This document shows positions 6,034 to 11,865 of a stretch of 11,865 nt of DNA, piece after piece. Both the position numbers and the translations under genes were made by a program. The notes under the pieces are model-generated. The model did no database searches. It was not told where the DNA came from and saw nothing but the letters and a program-made list of their open reading frames with translations. Every line of letters begins with the position of its first letter. The stretch's first letter is position 1. The DNA comes from Holdemanella hominis (GTDB taxonomy: Bacteria > Bacillota_I > Bacilli_A > Erysipelotrichales > Erysipelotrichaceae), in contig NZ_JACRWH010000064.1 in NCBI RefSeq assembly GCF_014306155.1, positions 1-11,865 on the forward strand, read 5' to 3'.

Positions 6034-6693
6034 ATGGGGCGTGAATTATTTTTAGACTTTTTTACAGAGCACGAAGTGCCTGTTATTCGTAAAAGAAGAC
6101 ATACATTTTTAAAGATGGATGATGAGAATGCATATATTTTAAAAGAAGGTGTTGTGAAGGTCAGTGTTTTAATGCGTGATGGACGTGAATTTAATATTGC
6201 GTATTTAAAAGGCTTTGATATTTTATCTATGTTTAAAGATGCAGTTGTTGATTGTAAATTTTCTTCATTGATGATTCGTGTTGAAAGTGATGAAGCTAGT
6301 TTTTATTGTGTTTCTAAAGAATTATTTAATCAATTATTAAATAAACATTCTGAATTGGTGGAATACGTGAATACGTATTATCGTAAGAAATTATCGGAAA
6401 CAATTTCAAGACAAGAATTAATGACGATTAATGGCAAGAATGGTGCTGTATGTGCATTTATATACTATTTGGTTACAATATTTGGAAAAGAAGCGCGTGA
6501 TGGAATTTTGATCGATTTAAAGATCACAAACGATGATATTGCGGGTTTCTGTGGAATTTCTACAAGACATAGCGTGAATCGTATTTTGCGTGGCTTAAGA
6601 GAAGAACATGTTATTCGCACATTGTATAATAAAATCATGGTCTTGGATGTCGAGTATTTAAAACAATTTGTAGATGTTAAGATGGATGCATAA
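6034..6693 (+). CDS. Crp/Fnr-family transcription regulator, paralog 1
   Basis: A 219-residue two-domain regulator. Residues about 15-120 form a cyclic-nucleotide-binding-like beta-roll (ILKEGVVKV near 35-43, RDGREFNIAYLKG). Residues 120-140 make the dimer helix, and about 164-196 form a Crp winged helix-turn-helix (TNDDIAGFCGISTR then SVNRILRGLRE). The cAMP-binding phosphate cassette is not recognisable, and the N-terminal cysteine cluster of Fnr is absent, so the effector is unknown. AAGGGTGA lies eight bases before ATG 6034. The protein aligns without gaps to paralog 2; the helix-turn-helix is nearly identical, so both probably read the same DNA site. No plus-strand terminator follows; it converges with small RNA A, whose 3' end is about 20 nt away. 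Confidence 0.9.
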   Translation: MGRELFLDFFTEHEVPVIRKRRHTFLKMDDENAYILKEGVVKVSVLMRDGREFNIAYLKGFDILSMFKDAVVDCKFSSLMIRVESDEASFYCVSKELFNQLLNKHSELVEYVNTYYRKKLSETISRQELMTINGKNGAVCAFIYYLVTIFGKEARDGILIDLKITNDDIAGFCGISTRHSVNRILRGLREEHVIRTLYNKIMVLDVEYLKQFVDVKMDA

Positions 6694-6712
6694 TCCGCCT
6701 TTTTCATACAAA

Positions 6713-6801
6713 ATAAAAAGAGCCGACTTAAAATGTGGGATGCCGACTCTTAAAACTGGTCATTATAAGAAAGACTATCATGAGTTGGTTACAACCAGTT
6801 T
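6713..6801 (-). ncRNA. Small RNA A of a three-member local family
   Basis: The minus-strand unit starts after the extended -10 TGATATAGT (6815-6807), near 6800. A 5' hairpin follows: TAAAACTGGT/ACCAGTTTTA, 10 bp, arms 6803-6794 and 6760-6751, with a 33-nt loop. A terminator hairpin comes next: AAGAGTCGGC (6751-6742) with GTCGGCTCTT (6727-6718), then TTTATTT. On the minus strand all ten terminator pairs form, two of them G-U; on the plus strand those two become C-A mismatches, which fixes the strand. It lacks the UUUCCUAU linker of B and C and is the most diverged member. The terminator loop carries CCCACAT. The -35 is poor. It is tail-to-tail with paralog 1. Confidence 0.6.
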
Positions 6802-6828
6802 TATTTACTATATCATGGATTTTGAAAT

Positions 6829-6923
6829 GAAAAAAGAGCTGAACTAGATGATGTGGCAAATAATTCAGCTCTATTCATAGGAAACTGGATATGCAAATTA
6901 CTTTATGGACACGCTATCCAGCA
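6829..6923 (-). ncRNA. Small RNA B of a three-member local family
   Basis: The minus-strand unit is about 95 nt, starting near 6923. The 5' hairpin CTGGATA/TATCCAG has arms at 6921-6915 and 6891-6885. It is followed by an unpaired linker TTTCCTATGAAT (6884-6873). The terminator hairpin is AGAGCTGAA/TTCAGCTCT (6872-6864 with 6843-6835), ending in T5. The linker is complementary to AUAGGAAA, a ribosome-site-like purine run. The terminator loop contains GCCACAT, similar to small RNA A. No ORF of useful size is present. The layout recalls the CiaR-dependent csRNAs of streptococci, but I see no sequence relation to them. It is divergent from Crp-family paralog 2. Confidence 0.75.
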
Positions 6924-6929
6924 AAAATA

Positions 6930-6958
6930 AGTATATCATCTTGTTGTGTATTATACAA
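6930..6958 (-). promoter_or_regulatory. Promoter of small RNA B
   Basis: On the minus strand the -35 TTGTAT (6958-6953) and the -10 TATACT (6935-6930) are 17 nt apart, and the -10 carries a TGA extension (6938-6936). This is a strong consensus promoter directly beside the dyad at 6961-6978. Confidence 0.78.
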
Positions 6959-6960
6959 AA

Positions 6961-6978
6961 ACAATTGCCCATAATTGT
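6961..6978. promoter_or_regulatory. Candidate Crp-family operator between divergent promoters
   Basis: ACAATTGCCCATAATTGT has perfect 6-bp arms around a 6-nt centre, so its inner form is CAATT-N6-AATTG, the same half-site spacing as TGTGA-N6-TCACA. It overlaps the first bases of the paralog 2 -35 (6975-6980). Its centre is 31 bp upstream of that -10 centre, the spacing of a class II activator site. It is two bases upstream of the small RNA B -35. I infer a shared control site, perhaps for the neighbouring Crp proteins. Confidence 0.45.
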
Positions 6979-7003
6979 ATATGTAAGGAACACGTAATAT
7001 AAT
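6975..7003 (+). promoter_or_regulatory. Promoter of the second Crp-family gene
   Basis: TTGTAT (6975-6980), a 17-nt spacer and a perfect TATAAT (6998-7003) make a strong promoter starting near 7010. A second candidate, the extended -10 TGGTACAAT (7038-7046), could start near 7053, so the gene may have two transcripts. Confidence 0.7.
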
Positions 7004-7071
7004 AAATATCAATTGCTAACAAGATTCAACTGAAGTATGGTACAATGGAAATAATGATAGAGGTGACGAAG

Positions 7072-7716
7072 ATGAATTGTGACTATGTGCTTAAATATCT
7101 GGAAAAGATGGAAGTCCCAATTGTTTCAAAAAAGAACCATGATATTATAATGTGCGATTTAGAAAAGATGATTTTTTTAAAGGAAGGTGTCGTAAAGGTG
7201 AGTTCCATTTTAGAGGATGGACGTGAATATAATATAACTTACGACAAAGGCCCCAATCTTCTTTCGTTAATGTGCGACACACTTCGTGAAGATGTTGCGT
7301 ATCGTGTAAGAATTCGTGTTGAAAGTGAAGAGGCATCTTTTTGTTTGGTAAGTCGAGAAGATTTCTCAAGGGCCGTAAAGCGAGATGAAAAACTAAAAGA
7401 GTATGTTGAGGCATACTATCGTGAGAATCTACAAAGAGCTCTATATCGCCAAAAATGTATGACAATGAATGGAAAGAGTGGCGCTATCTACGCATTTCTT
7501 TATAATTTGATTTCTTTGTCTGGAAAAGAAATCAAGGAAGGTATATTGATTGATATGCAGATCACAAATGATGATATCGCAGGATTCTGTGGTATTTCTA
7601 CCAGAAACAGTGTCAACCGTATTTTGCGTGGATTAAGAGAAGAAAACGTAATTCGTATAGTCGATAATAAGATTTTAATTTTGAATGCAGATTATTTAAA
7701 GCCATATGCAGACTAA
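7072..7716 (+). CDS. Crp/Fnr-family transcription regulator, paralog 2
   Basis: A 214-residue regulator matching paralog 1 residue for residue without gaps (110 of 214 identical by hand count). The beta-roll keeps FLKEGVVKVS and IRVESEEASF. The winged helix-turn-helix (about 164-196) has TNDDIAGFCGISTR and SVNRILRGLREE, differing from paralog 1 at very few positions there. Effector-pocket residues vary more, so the two may sense different signals at shared DNA sites. An ATG at 7045 is in frame, but ATG 7072 has AGAGGTGA (7059-7066) five bases upstream and aligns exactly with the start of paralog 1. The gene ends in a bidirectional terminator and is divergent from small RNA B. Neither Fnr-type cysteines nor a cAMP signature is seen. 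Confidence 0.9.
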   Translation: MNCDYVLKYLEKMEVPIVSKKNHDIIMCDLEKMIFLKEGVVKVSSILEDGREYNITYDKGPNLLSLMCDTLREDVAYRVRIRVESEEASFCLVSREDFSRAVKRDEKLKEYVEAYYRENLQRALYRQKCMTMNGKSGAIYAFLYNLISLSGKEIKEGILIDMQITNDDIAGFCGISTRNSVNRILRGLREENVIRIVDNKILILNADYLKPYAD

Positions 7717-7739
7717 AAGGGTAAGTATCTCACCCTTTT
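7715..7739. terminator. Bidirectional terminator between paralog 2 and the kinase remnant
   Basis: AAAAGGGT (7715-7722) pairs perfectly with ACCCTTTT (7732-7739) around a 9-nt loop. It starts within the TAA stop of paralog 2 and ends at the restored stop of the convergent kinase remnant, so it can serve both. Confidence 0.7.
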
Positions 7740-8510
7740 CATTTCGCTAATTTTTCTTCTAATAATTCCATAGTGATTGCTTTTACGATATGTCCATTCA
7801 TATTGCTTTAATGCATTCTTGAATATCACTTTCAAATGCATTGGCACTTATCGCAAGAATATGTACGCTTTTCGCATCGTTTCTTGGTAAGGTACGTATT
7901 TCTTTTGTTGCCTCTAATCCATCTTTAATTGGCATCATAATATCCATAAAAATATAATCAAAAGTATAAAGCTTAGATTTTTTGAATTGATCAATGGCTT
8001 CCTGTCCATTTCGAGCAGTCGATAAATCAAACCCAAGATCTTGCAACAAAATGGTTGCAATTTCTAGGTTGATATCATTGTCTTCAACAAGGAGTGCTTT
8101 CTTATTTGTAAGATTTAATGGATTAGTTTGAATGGGCTTTGCAGTTTGTAGGTTAAAATCTATCTGTAAAGGAAGAATTATCCAAAAGGTTGTACCCGCA
8201 TTTTCTTTACTTTCCATTTGTATCGTACCATGTATCATTTTACTAAAGGAGTGAAGTGTATACAAATCCAAAGTTTGTATGGCCATATCGATAGGGGTTC
8301 CTTTGTCGAAGCGGACGATATCGATAGTATCTTGGATTAGCTCACATTGATAAATGGCCGCAAAATCTTTGCACAAAGCTTCGAGTAATTGTGTATTCAT
8401 AACACACCTCCTTAAAAAAGCGTCTATGGAAAGGCGCAGGTAAGATAGTGCAATTTAAAAAATACCATTATGCCCTTTCTAAGGGCTTTATACTCGATTG
8501 TTAAAACGAA
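7739..8510 (-). pseudogene. Decayed hybrid sensor histidine kinase
   Basis: The minus-strand frame from ATG 8400 (AAGGAGGTG upstream) encodes 200 residues made of pieces. Residues 5-30, LLEALCKDFAAIYQCELIQD, resemble an internal sensor segment of hybrid kinases. Residues about 52-78 are the end of a HATPase domain (SKMIHGTIQMESKENAGTTF). Residues 101-199 are a receiver domain with E106/D107, phospho-acceptor D153 in FMDIMMP, and ISANAF. The HisKA and most of the HATPase domain are missing. After ECIKA one base appears deleted (7802-7803): the next frame reads MNGHIVKAITMELLEEKLAK to a stop at 7739, restoring the receiver's end and its conserved lysine. Upstream, 8510-8430 in another frame gives LTIEYKALRKG, similar to an earlier sensor segment. 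I call it non-functional; a stand-alone truncated receiver is unlikely. Confidence 0.7.
8401..8510. other. Non-coding stretch between small RNA C and the kinase remnant
   Basis: It holds GCCCTT/AAGGGC (8472-8486, 3-nt loop) with a weak T-rich tail, a short GCG/CGC hairpin before T6 on the minus strand (about 8410-8428), and the kinase fragment LTIEYKALRKG. I find no convincing promoter for the ATG at 8400. Confidence 0.35.
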
Positions 8511-8591
8511 GAAAAGAGCTGATCGGGTAAATCAGCTCAAGAAATAGGAAACGCTGGATAAGCGGTAAAAAGGCAATTTAATTATCCAGTA
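8511..8591 (-). ncRNA. Small RNA C of a three-member local family
   Basis: The minus-strand unit is about 81 nt, starting near 8591. The 5' hairpin is CTGGATAA/TTATCCAG (8589-8582 with 8561-8554), the same helix as in small RNA B plus one pair. The linker CGTTTCCTATTTCTT shares TTTCCTAT with B. The terminator is GAGCTGAT/ATCAGCTC (8538-8531 with 8523-8516), 7-nt loop TTACCCG, then TTTTC. The terminator arm GAGCTGA is also shared with B. An alternative AGGCAA/TTGCCT pairing would compete with the 5' hairpin if transcription starts a few bases earlier. It is divergent from trkA, and its 3' end abuts the kinase remnant. Confidence 0.75.
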
Positions 8592-8597
8592 TTGCCT

Positions 8598-8625
8598 AGT
8601 ATATCACTATGGATTGAAAATGCAA
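8598..8625 (-). promoter_or_regulatory. Promoter of small RNA C
   Basis: On the minus strand TTGCAT (8625-8620), 16 nt, then TATACT (8603-8598) with a TGA extension. The nine bases TGATATACT are identical in the small RNA B promoter. The ACAATT-N6-AATTGT dyad seen before B is not found here. Confidence 0.72.
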
Positions 8626-8668
8626 GAAGAGTGAACAAATTTTCTGTATCACTAGTTTTTATGTTGAA

Positions 8669-8697
8669 TTGTATTTAATATTGATTTGTATTATACT
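8669..8697 (+). promoter_or_regulatory. Promoter of trkA-trkH
   Basis: TTGTAT (8669-8674) and TATACT (8692-8697) are 17 nt apart; start is predicted near 8704. The -35 is 44 bp from the divergent small RNA C -35. Confidence 0.75.
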
Positions 8698-8705
8698 TGA
8701 GATAG

Positions 8706-8731
8706 ATTCCGTATAGGAATTTATTTTTTTT
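8706..8731 (+). other. Hairpin and T-tract in the trkA leader
   Basis: ATTCC (8706-8710), loop GTATA, GGAAT (8716-8720), then TTATTTTTTTT (8721-8731), which abuts the GGAAGA ribosome site. The stem is only 5 bp, so this is at most a weak attenuator. The segment ATAGGAA (8713-8719) is complementary to the TTCCTAT linker of small RNAs B and C. Confidence 0.35.
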
Positions 8732-8741
8732 GGAAGAAAAT

Positions 8742-10100
8742 ATGAAAATTGTTGTAGTTGGTGATGGGAAAGTTGGCTTTGCGATTGCGAAACAATTGAA
8801 TCAAGAGGGTCATGATATTACAGTGGTTGAAAATAAAGTGAATGTATTATCGAGTACAATGAATCAACTAGATATTGTTGGTGTGCAAGGGAATGGAGCT
8901 AGTTTAGACACATTGTTGGAAGCACGCGTACCTTCGAGTGATTTGTTGATTGCGGCTACATCAACGGATGAAGTGAATATTATTTGTTGTTTATTGGCAA
9001 AAAAATTGGGAGCTAGACATACCATTGCTCGTATTCGTAATCCAGAATACAATAACACAGTTCGTTTGATTAAAGATGAATTGGGATTGAGTATGAGTAT
9101 CAATCCAGAGCAGGCGGCGGCTCGTGAAATTTTGCGTGCGATTCGTTTCTCAAATTCCATTAAAGTATCGTCTTTTGCGAAGGGAAGAATTGAGCTTGCT
9201 GAAGTTAAGGTAACAGAGAATTCCCCACTTTTAAATATGCGTGTGGTTGATATCAATCGTCGTTTTAAGACGGAAGTCTTGTTTGTGACGATTTTGCGTG
9301 ATGGTGAAGTCATCATTCCAAATGGAAATACGGTGATTTATGAAAATGACCGTCTTACATTAACGGGTTCAGCAACGCAATTAGAGCGTTTCTTTATTAA
9401 GATTGGTATTTTAAGTGATCGTACAGTCAATGAGGTTATGATTGTTGGTGGTGGTCGTATCACATATTATTTGACGAGAATGTTACTTGAATTGGGGATG
9501 GCCGTTAAAATTATTGAGTTGAATAAAGATAAGTGTATCAACTTGGTTGAAAAATTCCCACAGGCAACGGTTATTCATGGAGATGGAACGGATCATGAAT
9601 TATTATTGAGTGAATCCTTAGAGGAAATGGATGCCTTTATCGCTCTTACAGATAATGATGAGGAGAATGTCATTATTTCGATGTTTGCGCAAAGTCATGA
9701 TGTTACGCATGTGCTTCCTAAGGTAAATCGTGTTTCTCTAGGTTTCTTGTTGGATAAGTTGGGGCTTGAAAATTCAATTACGCCTAAGTTTATTACCGCA
9801 AACCAAATCGTGCAGTATGTTCGTGCTATGCAGAATACGGTTGGATCAAACGTTGAATCTTTGATCAAGCTAGTGGATGACAAGGTAGAGGCTTTAGAAT
9901 TTAGAGTGCGTGACAATTGTCGTTTTATTGATGTGCCAATTAAGGATCTAAATATTCGTAAGGGTATTATCATTGCGTATATAACACATAAAGGTGTTTC
10001 TAAGGTGGCAACTGGTGATACGCGTATTCAACTATCGGATACGGTTATTATTATTAGTAAGGTTGCAGGATTGAGGGATATCAATGATTTACTATCTTAA
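8742..10100 (+). CDS. trkA: Trk potassium uptake regulator TrkA
   Basis: TrkA is the cytoplasmic gating ring of the Trk potassium channel; it binds NAD(H) or nucleotides and controls TrkH. The 452-residue protein has the full-length two-unit form: RCK_N 1 with GDGKVG at 7-12 and acidic E30, RCK_C 1 (about 145-220), RCK_N 2 with GGGRIT at 236-241 and E259, and RCK_C 2 (about 375-452). The second nucleotide loop ends in Thr rather than Gly, which may weaken binding there. A TTG at 8730 is also in frame, but ATG 8742 gives the standard MKIVVVG start with GGAAGA just upstream (8732-8737, spacing 4). Its end overlaps trkH by 17 nt. No ydaO-type c-di-AMP riboswitch fits in the short leader. Confidence 0.95.
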   Translation: MKIVVVGDGKVGFAIAKQLNQEGHDITVVENKVNVLSSTMNQLDIVGVQGNGASLDTLLEARVPSSDLLIAATSTDEVNIICCLLAKKLGARHTIARIRNPEYNNTVRLIKDELGLSMSINPEQAAAREILRAIRFSNSIKVSSFAKGRIELAEVKVTENSPLLNMRVVDINRRFKTEVLFVTILRDGEVIIPNGNTVIYENDRLTLTGSATQLERFFIKIGILSDRTVNEVMIVGGGRITYYLTRMLLELGMAVKIIELNKDKCINLVEKFPQATVIHGDGTDHELLLSESLEEMDAFIALTDNDEENVIISMFAQSHDVTHVLPKVNRVSLGFLLDKLGLENSITPKFITANQIVQYVRAMQNTVGSNVESLIKLVDDKVEALEFRVRDNCRFIDVPIKDLNIRKGIIIAYITHKGVSKVATGDTRIQLSDTVIIISKVAGLRDINDLLS

Positions 10101-11604
10101 GCATAATATACATAAACTCAACTGGACTATAATTGGTAATGTATTGGGTATGGTGCTTATTGCGCAAGCCTGTTTAATGGTGTTACCGGTCATGGTGGAT
10201 TTGATTTATCAAGAAGGATTATTTGATTCTTACTTGATCGTAATTGGGATTTGTTTGGTTTTAGGATATGGTTTAACGCGTAAAAAGGCGAGAACGAATT
10301 CTTATTTTGCCAAAGATGGAATGCTTGCGGTGGGTATTGCCTGGATTGTTGTTTCTTTCTTTGGCGGATTACCATTCTACTTGTCGGGTGAAATTCCTTC
10401 TTTTGTGGATTGCTTCTTTGAAGCGGTGTCTGGATTTACAACGACAGGTTCAAGTGTTTTAACGGAAGTTGAGAATTTGAAGCATGCCACACTATTCTGG
10501 CGTAGCTTTACACACTGGATTGGTGGTATGGGTATCTTGGTTTTCATTTTGGCCTTACTTCCAAAGTCAAATGATCGTGATATGCATATTATGCGTGCGG
10601 AAGCGCCGGGTCCTACCATTGGTAAATTAGTACCTCGTATGCGTCAGTCGGCTATGATTTTATATACCATGTATATGGGATTGACTGTCATTCAGGTCAT
10701 TTTACTTTTGATTGGGAAGATGCCATTGTTTGGTGCGTTGTGTAATACATTTGGTACAGCGGGTACTGGTGGTTTTGCAATTAAAAACACGAGTATTGGT
10801 GCCTACAACAATGCGTATTATGAAGTGATCATTACGATTTTCATGATTTTATTTGGTGTGAACTTTAATATGTATTACTTTTTATTAATCAAAGATTTCA
10901 AACAGGTCTTTAAAAATGAAGAGTTGCGTACATATTTAGGTATTATTCTATTTTCAATTATTTGTATCACATTGAATATTTTATCCATGTATAATTTTGA
11001 TGTATTCAAATCCATTCGTTTGGCAAGTTTTCAAGTGGGTTCAATTATAACGACAACGGGATATTCGAGTTGTGATTATAGTGTCTGGCCACAATTTAGT
11101 AAGATGATCCTCTTCTTATTAACAATCTGTGGTGCGAGTGCTGGTTCGACTGGTGGTGGTGTTAAGGTAAGTCGTCTTTTGATTATTGTAAAGAAAATTA
11201 AATTGGATATTCAAAAGTTACTACATCCACAAAAAGTAGAAGCCATTACAATGGATGGAAAAGTTGTAGATACAGAGGTGGTCACTCAGATCATGGCGTA
11301 TTTCTGTAGTTTCATTATTATTGTCGGTGTCTTGTTGTTCTTGGTTTCATTTAATAACTTTGATTTTGAAACAACGGTTACATCCGTTATGACTTGTATT
11401 GGTAATGTAGGTCCAGGATATGGTCTTTGTGGTCCAATGGGAAATTTCTCCATGTTCTCGGATTTTTCGAAGATCGTCTTATCTTTTGCGATGTTGATTG
11501 GTCGTTTGGAAATCTATCCTATTATCATTTTCTTGGCTCCAATTTTAAATATTCGTAGTGTATCTAAGAATATTCATAGTCGTAAAAAGCGTAGAAGCAA
11601 CTAA
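10084..11604 (+). CDS. trkH: Trk potassium transporter membrane subunit TrkH
   Basis: TrkH is the ion-conducting membrane subunit of the Trk system, partner of TrkA. The 506-residue protein carries four membrane-pore-membrane units. The filter loops are visible: SGFTTTGSS (116-124), FGTAGTGGF (223-231), ITTTGYSS (322-329) and CIGNVGPGYG (438-447), each with the potassium-selecting glycine. SAGSTGGGVKVSR (352-364) is the intramembrane gate-loop region, and GRLEIYP (473-479) closes the last unit. The C-terminus is basic (SRKKRRSN), as expected for the cytoplasmic side. GAGGGA (10073-10078) lies five bases before ATG 10084, inside trkA, so translation is probably coupled and keeps the two subunits balanced. 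The first hydrophobic segment (about 14-37) is the start of the membrane part, not a cleaved signal. Confidence 0.95.
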   Translation: MIYYLKHNIHKLNWTIIGNVLGMVLIAQACLMVLPVMVDLIYQEGLFDSYLIVIGICLVLGYGLTRKKARTNSYFAKDGMLAVGIAWIVVSFFGGLPFYLSGEIPSFVDCFFEAVSGFTTTGSSVLTEVENLKHATLFWRSFTHWIGGMGILVFILALLPKSNDRDMHIMRAEAPGPTIGKLVPRMRQSAMILYTMYMGLTVIQVILLLIGKMPLFGALCNTFGTAGTGGFAIKNTSIGAYNNAYYEVIITIFMILFGVNFNMYYFLLIKDFKQVFKNEELRTYLGIILFSIICITLNILSMYNFDVFKSIRLASFQVGSIITTTGYSSCDYSVWPQFSKMILFLLTICGASAGSTGGGVKVSRLLIIVKKIKLDIQKLLHPQKVEAITMDGKVVDTEVVTQIMAYFCSFIIIVGVLLFLVSFNNFDFETTVTSVMTCIGNVGPGYGLCGPMGNFSMFSDFSKIVLSFAMLIGRLEIYPIIIFLAPILNIRSVSKNIHSRKKRRSN

Positions 11605-11717
11605 GGTACTTTTTAGTATCATTTGCACCTTTTAGTTTAATGAAAACGGATACAACTAACTTAAGTGTATTTTGAGTTAATATATAGCCTGAATTATTCA
11701 TGAAAAGATAATAAAAG
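11605..11717. other. Short intergenic stretch after trkH
   Basis: I see no gene. Weak inverted pairs (GGTAC/GTATC at 11605-11620 and AAGGT/ACCTT nearby) lack a good T-tract; the efficient terminator is the next feature. Confidence 0.4.
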
Positions 11718-11759
11718 AAGATTAGCCTTGTTGATGGATCCAAATTGGCTAATCTTTTT
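11718..11759. terminator. Strong intrinsic terminator of trkA-trkH
   Basis: AAGATTAGCC (11718-11727) and GGCTAATCTT (11747-11756) form a perfect 10-bp stem with a 19-nt loop, followed by T residues to 11759. An A-rich run before the stem gives the minus strand a T-rich tail too. Confidence 0.82.
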
Positions 11760-11801
11760 CATTTTGTTTTCGAATGGTTTGAAATGAGTATATAAAAGGA
11801 T

Positions 11802-11822
11802 ATCAGACATTGCTGATTTTTT
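11802..11822 (+). terminator. Weak terminator-like hairpin near the right edge
   Basis: ATCAG (11802-11806) and CTGAT (11813-11817) flank ACATTG and run into T6. The stem is short and nothing recognisable precedes it. The rest of 11760-11865 shows no gene. Confidence 0.35.
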
Positions 11823-11865
11823 AAAATATAAGTTCAAAACGTTAAATCTGCAACACTTTATTCCA

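Noticed and set aside
6034..6693. Assignment of paralog 1 as Fnr or cAMP receptor protein
   Set aside because: No N-terminal iron-sulfur cysteine cluster and no clear cAMP phosphate-binding cassette; only the family level is supportable.
8698..8741. c-di-AMP (ydaO) or other riboswitch before trkA
   Set aside because: The leader is under 45 nt, too short for the known potassium-linked riboswitches.
8864..9316. Minus-strand ORF of 150 residues within trkA
   Set aside because: It is a shadow frame of trkA with no ribosome site or recognisable domain.

Overview
The window is AT-rich, with strong Shine-Dalgarno sites and consensus sigma-A promoters, several with extended -10 elements. The mnmA-recD2 pairing, the trkA-trkH pair, the DUF1653 gene and the Crp/Fnr-type regulators fit a low-GC Firmicute. 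My best guess, by inference only, is a gut or oral member of the Erysipelotrichaceae.

Layout. 1-240: possible decayed minus-strand ORF and a terminator. 249-531: one promoter, two identical tRNA-Leu(CAA) genes and a terminator. 533-3814: mnmA (tRNA 2-thiolation) overlapping recD2 (helicase). 3815-5706: accessory island with a 55-bp tandem repeat, a bidirectional terminator, a broken zinc-ribbon gene and, on the minus strand, an Abi_2/AbiF-like HEPN toxin gene preceded by its own promoter, a roughly 125-nt structured RNA and an intrinsic terminator. 5707-5934: DUF1653 gene. 6034-7716: two Crp/Fnr-family paralogs, about 51% identical over 214 aligned residues by hand count. 7739-8510: decayed hybrid histidine kinase. 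8742-11604: trkA-trkH, the Trk potassium uptake system.

The two most interesting items are RNA-based. First, the Abi_2 gene with its upstream RNA and terminator resembles RNA-antitoxin/HEPN-toxin defence loci. Second, three homologous small RNA genes (A, B, C), all on the minus strand, lie around the Crp-family genes and upstream of trkA. Each has an extended -10 (TGATATACT or TGATATAGT), a 5' hairpin at the predicted start and a terminator hairpin ending in a T-run. B and C also share a UUUCCUAU linker that is complementary to purine-rich ribosome-binding sites. sRNA B and the second Crp gene are divergent, and an inverted repeat of Crp-type geometry lies between their promoters. This suggests a local regulator/sRNA module that I cannot match to a named family.

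All positions and pairings were read by eye; no database search or folding program was run.
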